A stretch of 64,000 bases of DNA, taken from contig JAHDCX010000011.1 in the NCBI GenBank assembly GCA_020629635.1, forward strand, positions 1-64,000. Reading direction: 5' to 3'. The number at the start of each line of letters is the position of its first letter. Position 1 is the stretch's first letter. The notes beneath the pieces were generated by a model. That model saw nothing but the letters and a program-made list of their open reading frames with translations, was not told the origin of the DNA and searched no databases. The DNA comes from Acidimicrobiales bacterium (GTDB lineage: Bacteria; Actinomycetota; Acidimicrobiia; Acidimicrobiales; SHLQ01). Of the stretch, positions 25,494-34,613 are shown in pieces. The position numbers and the translations under genes were made by a program.

Positions 25494-26908
25494 GCGTCGA
25501 GAGCAGCGCCGCCGACGTCGACGAGGCGGCCGAACAACTCCCCCAGCGCATCGTTCTCTGCCTCGCCGCGGGCTACCTGGGGATGTCGATCCTCGCCAAT
25601 CTGTTGAACACGCTGCTCGTGTTCTTCTATCTGCCGCCCGACACTGCGGGCCTGCCGCAGCTGGTCACGGACCGCATGGTCCTGGGGGTGTTGACCGTGG
25701 TGGCGATCATCGCGGCGGCCGGCCGGTTGACCGATGCGATCACCGACCCGCTGATCGCCTCGTCAAGCGACAGCTCCACCCACAAGCGGGGACGACGGAT
25801 TCCGTTCATGGCGGTCGGGATGATCCCCGCGGCGTTCGGCACGCTGTTGATGTTCGTGCCGCCGGTGGGCGAAGAGTCGGGCTGGAACATCGTATGGCTG
25901 CTCGGGGTCCAGGTCGTGCTCTACATCGCACTCACGGCATACGTCACGCCGGCGTTCGCCCTCGTCGCCGACCTGGGACGCACCCCCGATGAGCGGCTGC
26001 GGTTGTCGACGTGGACGTCGATGGCGTGGGCGATCGGTCTCGTGCTGTCGAGCCTCACGTTTCTCGTGGCCGGCATTCTCGACGGTACCTTGTCGACCGT
26101 CCGGGCCTGGCAGGTGGCGGTGGCGATCGTGTGCGTGATCGCCGTGTGTTTCATGGCGGTGCCGGTCTTCACGATCGACGAGCCGCGCTACGCCCGCCAC
26201 GAACCGTCGACGACGCCGTTGATCCAGTCGATCAAAACCGTGCTCACCAACCCGTTCTTCCGCTTCTACGCCGCAGCCGACTTCGCCTACTTCGGCGGTC
26301 TGGCGATCATCCAAACCGGGATCCTCTTCTACGTGTCCGTGCTGTTGGAGCTCGAGGAATGGGTCAGCTCGGTGCTCCTGCTGCTGATGGTGGTGGTTTC
26401 GGCGGTCTTCTTTCCACTGGTCGCCAAGTGGGCTCGGGGCATGGGCGGAGGCAAGCGGCTGACCATCCGGGCGTTCCTGCTCGCCGCCGTCGTCTTCCTC
26501 GCCATCGCGGGGCTCGGACTCTGGGACGGCGTGCCGTTCCTCCAGGCGGCGGTACCGATCGCCGTGTTCTCGTTGCCGTTCGCGATCCTGTCGATCATGC
26601 CCCAGTGGATCCTGTCCGACATTGCCGAGCATGCCGCCCGAACCGGCGGCGAGGCGCAAGCCGGCATGTTCTATGCGACGCGGACGTTCCTGCAGAAGCT
26701 GGCCACAACGCTCGGCGTCGTGATGTTTGCGCTGCTGCTGCAGTTTGGTCGGGACGTCGGCGACGACCTGGGCGTCCGTCTGACCGGCATCGGCGGAGCC
26801 ATCTTGTACCTCGTGGCGGCCTCGCTGTTCGGCCGATACGACGAGGCGCGTCTCCAGCGAGAACTCGCGGCGACGGGTCATGCGGGCGAGTTCGGCGGCT
26901 CGAACTGA
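25490..26908 (+). CDS. MFS/GPH-type sugar:cation symporter-like transporter, apparent CTG start
   Basis: A 12-TM transporter. GYLGMSILANLLNTLLVFFY opens TM1, and RLTDAITDPLIASSSDSSTH with KRGRRIPFMAVGM is the GPH/MFS_2 loop signature. FFYVSVLLELEEWVS-type segments and DIAEHAARTGGEAQAGMFYA match family loops. No ATG, GTG or TTG exists in frame before TM1 until residue 31. The frame opens exactly at CTG 25490, overlapping the previous stop as CTGA, so a CTG start is the best reading. Substrate unknown. Confidence 0.75.
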   Translation: MSVESSAADVDEAAEQLPQRIVLCLAAGYLGMSILANLLNTLLVFFYLPPDTAGLPQLVTDRMVLGVLTVVAIIAAAGRLTDAITDPLIASSSDSSTHKRGRRIPFMAVGMIPAAFGTLLMFVPPVGEESGWNIVWLLGVQVVLYIALTAYVTPAFALVADLGRTPDERLRLSTWTSMAWAIGLVLSSLTFLVAGILDGTLSTVRAWQVAVAIVCVIAVCFMAVPVFTIDEPRYARHEPSTTPLIQSIKTVLTNPFFRFYAAADFAYFGGLAIIQTGILFYVSVLLELEEWVSSVLLLLMVVVSAVFFPLVAKWARGMGGGKRLTIRAFLLAAVVFLAIAGLGLWDGVPFLQAAVPIAVFSLPFAILSIMPQWILSDIAEHAARTGGEAQAGMFYATRTFLQKLATTLGVVMFALLLQFGRDVGDDLGVRLTGIGGAILYLVAASLFGRYDEARLQRELAATGHAGEFGGSN

Positions 26909-27819
26909 GCGCCACCGACATCGAACCAACTGAGGGGATCGCGAGCGCCGGGCTGATCGGCGCAGCGATTGCGGTCTCCGCCTGGGGATTGTCGGGCGTC
27001 GTCGCCAAGAACATCGACATGGGCGGCGTGGCCATCGCCGCTTACCGATTCCTCGTGTATGCGCTCGTCGTGGGGGCGGTCATGGCGATCCGGTCGAAGC
27101 CGATCTCGGCGCGGGCCCTGCGCATCGCCCTCCCGGGTGGCATTGCGCTGGGCGCCGACGTGGCGTTCTTCTTCTCGGCGATCAAGGAGACGACGGTCGC
27201 CAACGCGACGATGATCGGCGCGCTGCAACCAATCATCGTCGCTGCCGTGGCGTGGCGATTCTTCGGCGAGCGCATGACCCGACGCGACATGGTGTTGGCT
27301 GGCGTGGCGATCGCCGGGGTGTTCGCCGTGGTCGTCGGGGCGCAAGGTTCGGACGAATGGAGCCTCCGCGGCGACCTGTTGGCCGTCGGCGCGTTGTTCT
27401 CGTGGTCGGCGTACTTCGTGTTCGCCAAGCAGTCGAAGGACCAGATCAGCTCGAACGAATACACGATCGGTGCGGCGTTCTGGACGGGAGTGATCAACGT
27501 GCCGATCGCCGTGACGTTCGGTCAGAGTCTGGCGTGGCCGAGCGCGACGAATTGGCTGTGGCTGCTCGCGCTGGCCTTCGGTGCCGGAATCCTGGGTCAC
27601 GAGGCGATGAACTGGTCGCTTCGTCAGATCCCGCTGTGGCTCGGCTCGACGATGACATTGCTGGTGCCGGTCGTGTCCGCCGCGGCCGCGTGGATCTTCC
27701 TCGACGAGGCGGTCACGGCGTTCCAGGTTGGCGCAATGATCGTGGTGCTCGTCGCGCTCGCCGCAGTGATCGTGGGGCAGTCGGGGGTGGGGTCGCGGCC
27801 GCGGCCATTGCGTCGTTGA
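26905..27819 (+). CDS. EamA/DMT-family transporter, apparent CTG start
   Basis: A 10-TM drug/metabolite transporter of about 304 residues with two EamA repeats: GLIGAAIAVSAWGLSGVVAK at the start and ALFSWSAYFVFAKQSKDQIS in the second half, with ETTVANATMIGALQPIIVA matching the family. As with the previous gene, the frame opens at CTG 26905 overlapping a stop (CTGA), and no standard start precedes TM1. It is translationally coupled to the symporter gene. Substrate unknown. Confidence 0.75.
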   Translation: MSATDIEPTEGIASAGLIGAAIAVSAWGLSGVVAKNIDMGGVAIAAYRFLVYALVVGAVMAIRSKPISARALRIALPGGIALGADVAFFFSAIKETTVANATMIGALQPIIVAAVAWRFFGERMTRRDMVLAGVAIAGVFAVVVGAQGSDEWSLRGDLLAVGALFSWSAYFVFAKQSKDQISSNEYTIGAAFWTGVINVPIAVTFGQSLAWPSATNWLWLLALAFGAGILGHEAMNWSLRQIPLWLGSTMTLLVPVVSAAAAWIFLDEAVTAFQVGAMIVVLVALAAVIVGQSGVGSRPRPLRR

Positions 27820-27893
27820 CCCTCCGAGTGGAACAGCGAGTTCTGGCGCCGGGTTACGATCCAGCCATCCCCGCCGACATCCCTGGAGATCTG

Positions 27894-28454
27894 ATGAGCG
27901 ACAACCTTCGTACTTTCACCGCTGCGGTGTACGGCTTCGATGCCGTCGTCAACCGCGTCCCCGCGGACGGTTGGGACGCCCCGTCGGCGTGCGAAGGCTG
28001 GACGGCACGCGACCTCGTGCAGCATCAGTGCGCCGTGCTGAACGGCGTTGCCGCGATCGCCCAGACCGGGGCGATGGCCAAGCCGGCTCCCCCGGAGGAC
28101 ATGTCGGACCCGGCGGCGGTGTGGGCCGAGACCCGCGAGAACCTGCTGGCGGCGTTGGATCAGCCTGGCGTGCTGTCTCAGCAGGGACCGTTCTGGTTCG
28201 ACGCGGCGGATGTCGACGACCTCATCGGCGTCGTGCAGTGGGATCCGCTGGCGCACACCTGGGATCTCGCGCAGGCGCATGGCCAGCCGTGGGCGCTCGA
28301 CGAGCGAGCGGCCGCGCACAGCCTCGCCTGGGTCGAAGCGTCCCAGGCCATGCTCAACGAGTCAGGCCGAACCCAGGCTGCCGTCGCCGTCGCCGACGAC
28401 GCCTCAACGGCCGAGAAGTTCCTCGCCGCCACGGGCCGTCAGCCGACGAGCTGA
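27894..28454 (+). CDS. TIGR03086/DinB-like metal-dependent protein
   Basis: 186 residues, four-helix DinB-like fold. ADGWDAPSACEGWTARDLVQ with HQCAVLN supplies the W..CEGW..RDLvxH motif, and QWDPLAHTWDLAQAHGQPW carries the second His/Asp pair. In actinobacteria these proteins are mycothiol-dependent metalloenzymes or regulators. The ATG at 27894 has GGAG upstream. It is the last gene before the lower-GC island. Confidence 0.72.
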   Translation: MSDNLRTFTAAVYGFDAVVNRVPADGWDAPSACEGWTARDLVQHQCAVLNGVAAIAQTGAMAKPAPPEDMSDPAAVWAETRENLLAALDQPGVLSQQGPFWFDAADVDDLIGVVQWDPLAHTWDLAQAHGQPWALDERAAAHSLAWVEASQAMLNESGRTQAAVAVADDASTAEKFLAATGRQPTS

Positions 28455-28582
28455 GGGCCTGCGAGTTCTCTGAGAGCGACGTGCCCGGTGCTCGCCAAGG
28501 TCGACCGGGTGTCGTGAGTTTTCGTGGAACTCGACGGCACTGGCTCCGAGATTGGACGCTGGACTTTGTACTGAAATCACGC

Positions 28583-28635
28583 GGGACCTCCGAGGGCGTC
28601 TAGGCACCCAGAGCATTGGTCCGCTCGGAGGTCCC
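28583..28635. repeat. Perfect 12-bp inverted repeat with 29-nt loop
   Basis: GGGACCTCCGAG at 28583-28594 and its exact complement CTCGGAGGTCCC at 28624-28635. The hairpin lies 130-180 bp past the DinB-like gene and at the left edge of the lower-GC island, with no T-tract after it. It may act as a terminator for one of the flanking convergent genes, or be a footprint of the insertion. Which of these cannot be decided here. Confidence 0.4.
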
Positions 28636-28665
28636 CAACGCTCCGTCCGTGCAATCGATGAAGCT

Positions 28666-29010
28666 CTAGATCACATTCGGGTGCCAAATTCTTTGATGAC
28701 ACGACCAATGCCCTGTAATGCAGAGATCAGCGTACCAAACTGTGCTGGCTGAATTTGTGTTCTTGTTGACTGGCGGGCCACACGACTTAGCGCCGTCTGT
28801 TCGTGTTACGTTGGCTTGAAAGTAGCTGACGTAGACGCAGTGGCCGTCCGTAACGTTGTCGTCTGCATAGGTGCCCCATGTCGTACCAAACGAGGTTACA
28901 AATACCTCAGAAGGCTGCTTCGCCCCAGCGGTATGGGCAGAAGCGGAAGGTGCCGATATACCCAAAGTCATGGCGAAAATCGCCGCAGCTCCGATCATCT
29001 TCTTCTTCAT
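28666..29010 (-). CDS. Small secreted Cys-containing protein
   Basis: 114 residues with a signal peptide, MKKKMIGAAAIFAMTLGISA, cleaved after APSASA. The mature part is about 89 residues with four Cys (GHCVYV, KSCGPP, DLCITG, WSCHQR), probably two disulfides, and is rich in Trp and Thr. An AGGATAC site precedes the ATG. Base composition is visibly more AT-rich than neighbours, suggesting horizontal origin. No family recognised. Confidence 0.72.
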   Translation of the reverse strand: MKKKMIGAAAIFAMTLGISAPSASAHTAGAKQPSEVFVTSFGTTWGTYADDNVTDGHCVYVSYFQANVTRTDGAKSCGPPVNKNTNSASTVWYADLCITGHWSCHQRIWHPNVI

Positions 29011-29035
29011 GTATCCTATCCCTTTAGCTTGTGGC

Positions 29036-30127
29036 TTACTCTAGACTAAAGTCGCCCAACAGAGTCGCGAACATCTCCGCTTCTTGGATGGGATGCACGC
29101 CACAGCTGTACAGCATGTCAGCCACGCCCAACTCAAATTCCTGAGCACGAGCGAGGATTGAGATGAATTCCGCTGGCAGCTCTCGAGCATTAGGCGAAAG
29201 TTCAGCCCATCTCAGGTCGAAAAGCCCAAGGCCCATGAACTCTTGGTTGAGAAGAGCGCGTATCGAATCGGCACTGCTTGCACTAATTCCAGTGCTTTGC
29301 ACACACTGCCAACCATTCGCTAAGTACTCCTCCCACTCCGGCGAGGCCCTCAGTCGGATTGCAATGTCTTGATCTTCATCGAGTGCCACAATCGGCTCGG
29401 GGTGTTGGCGATGAGCGAGACGACGACACGAAGCGTTAACCGCCTCCTCAGAGAAGTTCTCACCGGTGGCGCCGTAGACCTCGAGATTCACGTCGTAGGG
29501 GTCCACACCATCAAGGGCGATCGAGTACTGCGTGTATTCCTCGCGACTGAGACCACCGAGGTAGATCGTCTCAGGCGAATCTTCCGATATCCGGGGACCG
29601 CTTGGCCTTGAGCCCTCAAATCCAATTGCAGCGTTACCTAGGGACTCTTGACTGAAATAGGTTGTCGACATTCCAAGGCCATAGATGGAAACCCACTCTC
29701 GGGACTCTGAGTCGACCAAGAAGCCTGGGCGCCACGGAAGGGTTTCCTCTCCGCCAATGAAATATTCGAAGCCGCGATCTTTCATACAAAGGAAGATCGC
29801 CTCTTCTCGAAGGCGGTGGCCTTCAGTGAAGTCAGTTAGGTAACTATCCCAGGCTTCCTCAGTGAACCTCAGGTATCCCTGTGAAAAGAGGATGGCCTCT
29901 GCGCGTTCGTCGCTGATCCAATCCTGAGTTTGGTTGGAGTCGGGTGCATCGATCGTGGATGAATCGACTGACACCGAGTCATCCACGATCGAGGCCGCGG
30001 GAACTTGAGTGGAAGCTGTCAAAGTTTGACCAGACGCGGATCCACTTGGAGATTGTGCGCATCCTGACGCTGCCGCAGCGAGTACGAACAGGTACGGCAG
30101 CATTTCAGTTACCCGCCGGATCGCCAT
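29036..30127 (-). CDS. Putative lipoprotein of the lower-GC island
   Basis: 363 residues. MLPYLFVLAAAASGCAQSPS is a lipoprotein signal with the lipidated Cys about residue 23, followed by a Ser/Thr-rich linker and a soluble domain. That domain has Cys (LCMKDRG, ASCRRLA, WQCVQS, YSCGVH) and repeats of acidic motifs; no family was recognised. The sequence is AT-richer than the surrounding genome. Its upstream region ends within about 30 bp at the remains of an ISL3 transposase gene, so its original promoter may be lost or supplied by the element. Confidence 0.65.
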   Translation of the reverse strand: MAIRRVTEMLPYLFVLAAAASGCAQSPSGSASGQTLTASTQVPAASIVDDSVSVDSSTIDAPDSNQTQDWISDERAEAILFSQGYLRFTEEAWDSYLTDFTEGHRLREEAIFLCMKDRGFEYFIGGEETLPWRPGFLVDSESREWVSIYGLGMSTTYFSQESLGNAAIGFEGSRPSGPRISEDSPETIYLGGLSREEYTQYSIALDGVDPYDVNLEVYGATGENFSEEAVNASCRRLAHRQHPEPIVALDEDQDIAIRLRASPEWEEYLANGWQCVQSTGISASSADSIRALLNQEFMGLGLFDLRWAELSPNARELPAEFISILARAQEFELGVADMLYSCGVHPIQEAEMFATLLGDFSLE

Positions 30128-30149
30128 AAGGCGAGACCCTATCGGAGCG

Positions 30150-31013
30150 CCAGGATCTCAGTCGCGTATTTGAGTTTTGCACTTGGCTGTGCGGGACGGT
30201 GGCGTGGGTGAAGGACCGCCGCGAGGTCGACCTGGTGGATCTCCCGACGTTCGGTCAGACCGTCACGCTGCGAGTGTTGAGAACCCGGTGGTCGTGCCCG
30301 CGGGTTCGATGCCCAGTGGGGTCGTGGACGATCGAGCAGCCCGACATCGCACCAGCGGGTCATCGGTTGACGGCGCGTGCCGGGCGGTGGGCGACCTGTC
30401 AGGTTGGCCGGTCGGGGCGCTCTGTTGCGGAGGTCGCGGCGGAGTTGGGGCGTGATTGGCACACGATCAACGACGCCGTGATCGCGTATGGGTCGGCGTT
30501 GTTGGAGGCGGATGTGGATCGGGTTGGGGTCGTGCACGCGGTGTCGTTGGACGAAACGTTGTTTGTGTCGCGGCGAGTATCGGGTGCAGGGGTGGTCGAC
30601 CCAGATCGTTGACGTTCGCAGCGGGCAGCTGCTCGGCATCGTGTCTGGCCGTGACAGTGTCGAACCGACTCGCTGGTTCATGGACCGGCCGCAGTGGTGG
30701 CGGGATCGGGTCGGGTGGGCAGTGATGGACATGTCGGGCCCCTACAAGGCGGTGTTCGACACGGCGTTGCCCGATGCCGGCCAAGTCGCAGACCCGTTCC
30801 ATGTGGTCAAGTTGGCGAACGGTTGTGTTGATGAGTGCCGTCGTCGGGTGCAACACGAGACGCTCGGCCATCGTGGCCGCAAGGACGACCCGTTGTTCCG
30901 TTGCCGAAAGCTGTTGGTGAAAGCAGAAGAACGCGTCACCATCGACGGACGGGCCAAGGTGCAGGGCCTGTTGCGGGCAGGCGACCCCAAGGGTGAGGCC
31001 ACCTACGCGTGGC
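30150..31013 (+). pseudogene. ISL3-family transposase remnant (frameshifted, both ends missing)
   Basis: The 5' part (AWVKDRREVDLVDLPTFGQT, ATCQVGRSGRSVAEVAAELG, DWHTINDAVIAYG, SLDETLF) is an ISL3 transposase with its zinc-ribbon and HTH. At about 30570 the frame shifts. The continuation reads WSTQIVDVRSGQLLGIVSGR, MDMSGPYKAVFDTALPDAG, DPFHVVKLANGCVDECRRRV and GHRGRKDDPLFRCRKLLVKA, all family-typical. It stops matching after GEATYAWH at about 31013, where unrelated sequence begins. The N-terminus also lacks its start. It cannot encode an active transposase. Confidence 0.82.
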
Positions 31014-31020
31014 ACATGCT

Positions 31021-31798
31021 TCTATGTCAAGCGGCGGCTTCGGGTTGTCTGGTTTCGTGGACATCGAGGCGTAGGTCGAGGTCCGCTTTGAGTCGTTTCA
31101 TGACCTCGTCGGAGATCCGGCGTTTGAGGGCGCGGATCGCACAGCGTTTGCTGGCTCTTCGGATTTCCCCTATTGAGAGCAACCGCCGCACGGCCGACTT
31201 ACCTGTTCTGATGGCATCGGGATGGCAAAGGCACCAACCAAAACAAGCGGGCTCCAGAGGCCTTGAGTCCCGGAATCTCAATGGTTTCCAGCGCGACACC
31301 CCAAGGATCATTCCGGTGGCGGAGGGTTCATCGCCAAGACCCAACAGACATCGCCTACGGGGCACAGCCACGCCGCCTACCAACCCGCCCGAGACCGCAT
31401 CGAACCCCCGATCCCGAACTATTCACCGACGCGTACCACTCCACCACCTGCCACGAACTCGCCCACCACGTCCGACTCGGCCGAGTCCTCACCGGAAGAT
31501 GCGGAGACGACGCCTACGCCGCAGAAGAACTCGGCGACGAATGGTTGCGAAGGGTGGAGAGGGGTTGTCGGCGAACCCGGGGTTCTTCACCGTGGCAGCG
31601 ATCGCCAACGCGCTAGACGCACACCACTTGAGGGAATGGCGGGACTTAGAGCGGCACGGAGGTGCCAAGTGACAGCGCCTCACCTACTGCTGCGGGCGTC
31701 GCCAAAGGCTTCGTCGCTTCTATTGCGTTAGCCAAGGGTTACCGGTACACCCAGGGCGGTGGTCGTCTCGAATCTTTAGGATCCGATGAGCGCCAGCG
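31021..31798. other. Remnant-rich stretch without an intact gene
   Basis: About 780 bp following the broken ISL3 gene. It contains a frameshifted ArdC-like fragment (listed separately) and short frames on both strands that match nothing I recognise. One of these is a minus-strand frame ending at 31027 whose tail reads LKADLDLRLDVHETRQPEAA. No intact gene with a ribosome-binding site was found. It is interpreted as decayed mobile DNA closing the lower-GC island on the right. Confidence 0.6.
31330..31560 (+). pseudogene. Decayed ArdC-like antirestriction protein, zincin domain fragment
   Basis: Three consecutive pieces in different frames add up to an ArdC C-terminal domain. TDIAYG is in one frame and HAAYQPARDRIEPP in the next (compare AYYSPATDxIxLPP of ArdC). 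ELFTDAYHSTTCHELAHHVR then carries the HExxH zinc motif and continues to DDAYAAEELGDEW (YAxEELVAE of ArdC). At least two frameshifts and no start or end make it non-functional. ArdC genes travel on conjugative elements, so this marks past mobile DNA. Confidence 0.6.
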
Positions 31799-32206
31799 TC
31801 AGTCGGCCAGGCCGCCCACGTTGGCTTCGCGGAGCAGTTCGAGGAGGCGCATCACGAGGATCGCCGGACCGAAGATCGCCATTGCGAATCCGAGCCACAC
31901 GAGGATCGGCGTCTCGTCGACGGCGAAGTCTTCACTGACCTGACCCCACGTCAACAACCACCACCCGAGGGTGAGTGCGAGGGCGGGGGCGATGCGGCCG
32001 AGCGCATTCGACCGTGCGAGTACGAGCGACGAGATCAGCCACGTGAGCGACAGGACGAGCAGTCCGACGATCGCCCCCTCGAACGAGATCACATCGGCAG
32101 CACCGCCAACGGCCTGGGACAGCCGGTAGGCGACGACGACGCCCAGCATCCAAACGAAGAAGCTCGCGGTCATCCGTGCCGGGTCGCTGGCAAGCCAAGT
32201 ACGCAT
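31799..32206 (-). CDS. Small membrane protein
   Basis: 135 residues from ATG 32206 (MRTWLASDPARMTASFFVWM) with four hydrophobic helices, including FEGAIVGLLVLSLTWLISSL and ILVWLGFAMAIFGPAILVMR. A GTG two codons earlier is possible. No family recognised. It lies downstream of the ArsJ gene on the same strand, with 66 bp between. Confidence 0.6.
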   Translation of the reverse strand: MRTWLASDPARMTASFFVWMLGVVVAYRLSQAVGGAADVISFEGAIVGLLVLSLTWLISSLVLARSNALGRIAPALALTLGWWLLTWGQVSEDFAVDETPILVWLGFAMAIFGPAILVMRLLELLREANVGGLAD

Positions 32207-32272
32207 GAACACAACGGTCCCACGGTGGCCCCGGGCCAGGCCAGTGCCGTTTGGGGTGATCGTGCTGGGCCG

Positions 32273-33526
32273 TCAGGCTCTGGCCGTCGGCGCCGCCGAT
32301 GCGTCCGCGGACGCATCACCTGCGAGGCCGGGCAGACGGCGCGTCAACACATACGTGGCGAGCAACGACAGGGTCGAGCCCGCCAAAGCCACGTCCAGAC
32401 CACCGACCACGAACAAGACTCCCGACAGAAGCGTGCCCGCCAGGCGACCGGCGGCGTTGGCCGAGTAGTAGAAGCCCACATCGACCGCCACGTCGTCTCC
32501 CGAGGAGTAGGCGAGGATCAGATAGCTGTGCACCGAGCTGTTGACGGCAAAGACCAGGCCGAACACGATCAGCCCGCCGACGACCGCAACCTCGACCGCC
32601 ACATCGGCCACGGCGGCGACGGTGATCCCACTCGACACACCGAGAAGGATCGCCGCCCAGCGCACGGCCGACGCGACCGTTCCATCAGCCGAACCGGTCG
32701 AGCGGAGCACGGTGGGCGCCGCCGACTGCACCACTCCGTAACCGATCACCCAGAGGGCCAAGAATCCACCAACGCCTGCGTGAGGCCACCCGAGCTCGCG
32801 TTCGAGAAAGACCGGCAACGCCACAACGAACCAGATGTCGCGCGCCCCAAACAAGAACACCCGGGCCGCCGCCAGCCGATTGATGGCGTCTGAGCGCGAC
32901 AGCAGCGCCGATCGCTCCACCCGCTCCCGGGTCTTGCCGATCGGTTCGTCGAGCAGCACGACGCTCGCCACGAGCACGATCACAAGCACGCCAGCCATCC
33001 ACCACAGCGCCGCGTCGAAGCCGACCAGCTGGAGTAGCAACCCGCCCACGAAAAAGCCGACTCCTTTCAACGCGTTCTTCGATCCGGTCAACGCGGCAAC
33101 CCACCGGAACAACCGCGTCTGGTCGTCGGCGTCGCCGCGCTCGGCCACAAACTTGACGGAGCTCTTCGAACTCATCTTCGTCAGGTCCTTGGCCACACCC
33201 GACAGGGCTTGGGCTCCCATCACCCACGCAACGGCGAGCCATCGCTCCCACGACTCGTCGTGCGCCGACAGCGCAAGCAGCGCCACAATCTGCGTGGTGA
33301 GCCCGTACCAGAGCGTGCGCTGCAATCCGCGCCGTGACCCCACCAAACCGCCGAACAGATTGGTGATGACCCCGAAGAACTCATAGAGCAAGAAGAGGAA
33401 TGCGAGCTGGATCGGGCTGTACCCCAGCTCGTGAAAGAAGAGCAGCACCAGCGTGCGCAACGCGCCATCGGTGATCGTGAACGCCCAATAGGCGCCGGTT
33501 ACGACGGCGAGGGTGCGCGTCCGCAT
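32273..33526 (-). CDS. arsJ: Organoarsenical efflux MFS transporter ArsJ
   Basis: A 417-residue, 12-TM protein. The N-terminus (AYWAFTITDGALRTLVLLFF, HELGYSPIQLAFLFLLYEFF, GVITNLFGGLVGSRRGLQRT) is the characteristic ArsJ start, and KMSSKSSVKF with DDQTRLFRWVAALTGSKNAL matches the family's central loop. ArsJ exports 1-arseno-3-phosphoglycerate made by a dedicated GAPDH, which then breaks down to arsenate outside the cell. Here that GAPDH gene is immediately upstream with an ATGA overlap, the standard two-gene arrangement, which makes the assignment firm. Confidence 0.87.
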   Translation of the reverse strand: MRTRTLAVVTGAYWAFTITDGALRTLVLLFFHELGYSPIQLAFLFLLYEFFGVITNLFGGLVGSRRGLQRTLWYGLTTQIVALLALSAHDESWERWLAVAWVMGAQALSGVAKDLTKMSSKSSVKFVAERGDADDQTRLFRWVAALTGSKNALKGVGFFVGGLLLQLVGFDAALWWMAGVLVIVLVASVVLLDEPIGKTRERVERSALLSRSDAINRLAAARVFLFGARDIWFVVALPVFLERELGWPHAGVGGFLALWVIGYGVVQSAAPTVLRSTGSADGTVASAVRWAAILLGVSSGITVAAVADVAVEVAVVGGLIVFGLVFAVNSSVHSYLILAYSSGDDVAVDVGFYYSANAAGRLAGTLLSGVLFVVGGLDVALAGSTLSLLATYVLTRRLPGLAGDASADASAAPTARA

Positions 33527-34542
33527 CAGGTGTCGAGATGTCCGGCGACCATCGAGGCGAGCTCGACCAGCCGGAAGGCATAGCCGTACTCGTTGTCGTA
33601 CCAGACAAGGATCTTCACGAGTCGATCGTCCACCATCATCGTCGACGCCGCGTCGACGATCCCCGAACGAGTGTCGTTCACGTAGTCCGCCGACACCAGC
33701 GGACGTTCCTCGTAGCCGAGGATGCCGGCGAGAGGGCCGCGTGCCGCGGCGGCGAGCGCGGCGTTGACGTCGTCGACCGACGCATCGGTGGCCAGGTGGA
33801 AGACGCAGTCGCTGAGCGAGGCGTTGAGGAGCGGCACACGGACGGCGACACCGTCGAGCTTGCCGGTCAGTTCGGGGTAGATCATCGTGATCGCCGTCGC
33901 CGACCCGGTCGACGTGGGAATCAGCGAGTTCAGCGCCGAGCGGGCGCGGCGGAGATCCTTGTGGGGAGCATCAACCACGACCTGCGTGTTGGTGACGTCG
34001 TGAATCGTCGTGATCGCCCCTCGTTCGATCCCGAACGTCTCGTGGATCACCTTGACCACGGGCGCGATGCAGTTGGTCGTGCACGACGCCGCCGTTGCGA
34101 TGTCATGCACGGCCGGGTCGTAGATGTCATCGTTGCAGCCCATCACGATGTTCGGGACACCCGGGCTCTTGACCGGCGCCGCGACAAGCACCTTCTTCGC
34201 GCCTCTCTCGAGATGGGGCGTCAGCGTCCCGGTTGTCCGGTAGGCACCCGAGCAGTCGAGCACGACGTCCACGCCATGGCCCGACCAGTCGATGTCACGA
34301 GGCGCGTCGTGTGCCGACCACGTCACCGGCACTCCCTCGATGTGCAGCACGCCGTGGTCGAGGTGCACCCGACGGTCGAAGCGACCGTGCACCGTGTCGA
34401 ACTCGAGGAGATGCGCACCCGTCTCGACATCGCCCGCAACCTCGTTGATGTGGGCGAGCTCGAGCTCTGGGTGCTCGACGAGAGCTCGAACGGCCAGCCG
34501 TCCGATCCGGCCGAATCCGTTGATGCCGACGCGCGTGACCAT
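33526..34542 (-). CDS. gapdh: ArsJ-associated glyceraldehyde-3-phosphate dehydrogenase
   Basis: 338 residues, complete [25 protein letters not shown] is the NAD-binding motif, [20 protein letters not shown] holds the catalytic Cys, and [20 protein letters not shown] is the C-terminal signature. It differs from housekeeping Gap in its neighbour: the stop overlaps the arsJ start. In that pair the enzyme uses arsenate in place of phosphate to make an unstable arseno-phosphoglycerate for export. ATG 34542 fits the family N-terminus. Confidence 0.88.
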   Translation of the reverse strand: MVTRVGINGFGRIGRLAVRALVEHPELELAHINEVAGDVETGAHLLEFDTVHGRFDRRVHLDHGVLHIEGVPVTWSAHDAPRDIDWSGHGVDVVLDCSGAYRTTGTLTPHLERGAKKVLVAAPVKSPGVPNIVMGCNDDIYDPAVHDIATAASCTTNCIAPVVKVIHETFGIERGAITTIHDVTNTQVVVDAPHKDLRRARSALNSLIPTSTGSATAITMIYPELTGKLDGVAVRVPLLNASLSDCVFHLATDASVDDVNAALAAAARGPLAGILGYEERPLVSADYVNDTRSGIVDAASTMMVDDRLVKILVWYDNEYGYAFRLVELASMVAGHLDT

Positions 34543-34613
34543 GTCGCCGAGTCTGCCGGGCCGAGATGAACCGCAAGTGAACTCACGACGATGCCGCCGC
34601 GTCGCCGGATCGG

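Noticed and set aside
28583-28635. 12-bp inverted repeat as the terminal repeat pair of an insertion sequence
   Set aside because: The arms are only 29 nt apart and enclose no gene, so they cannot bound an element; hairpin or footprint is more likely.
30560-30615. ISL3 gene break as programmed frameshifting
   Set aside because: Both ends of the transposase are also missing, so decay is the simpler explanation.
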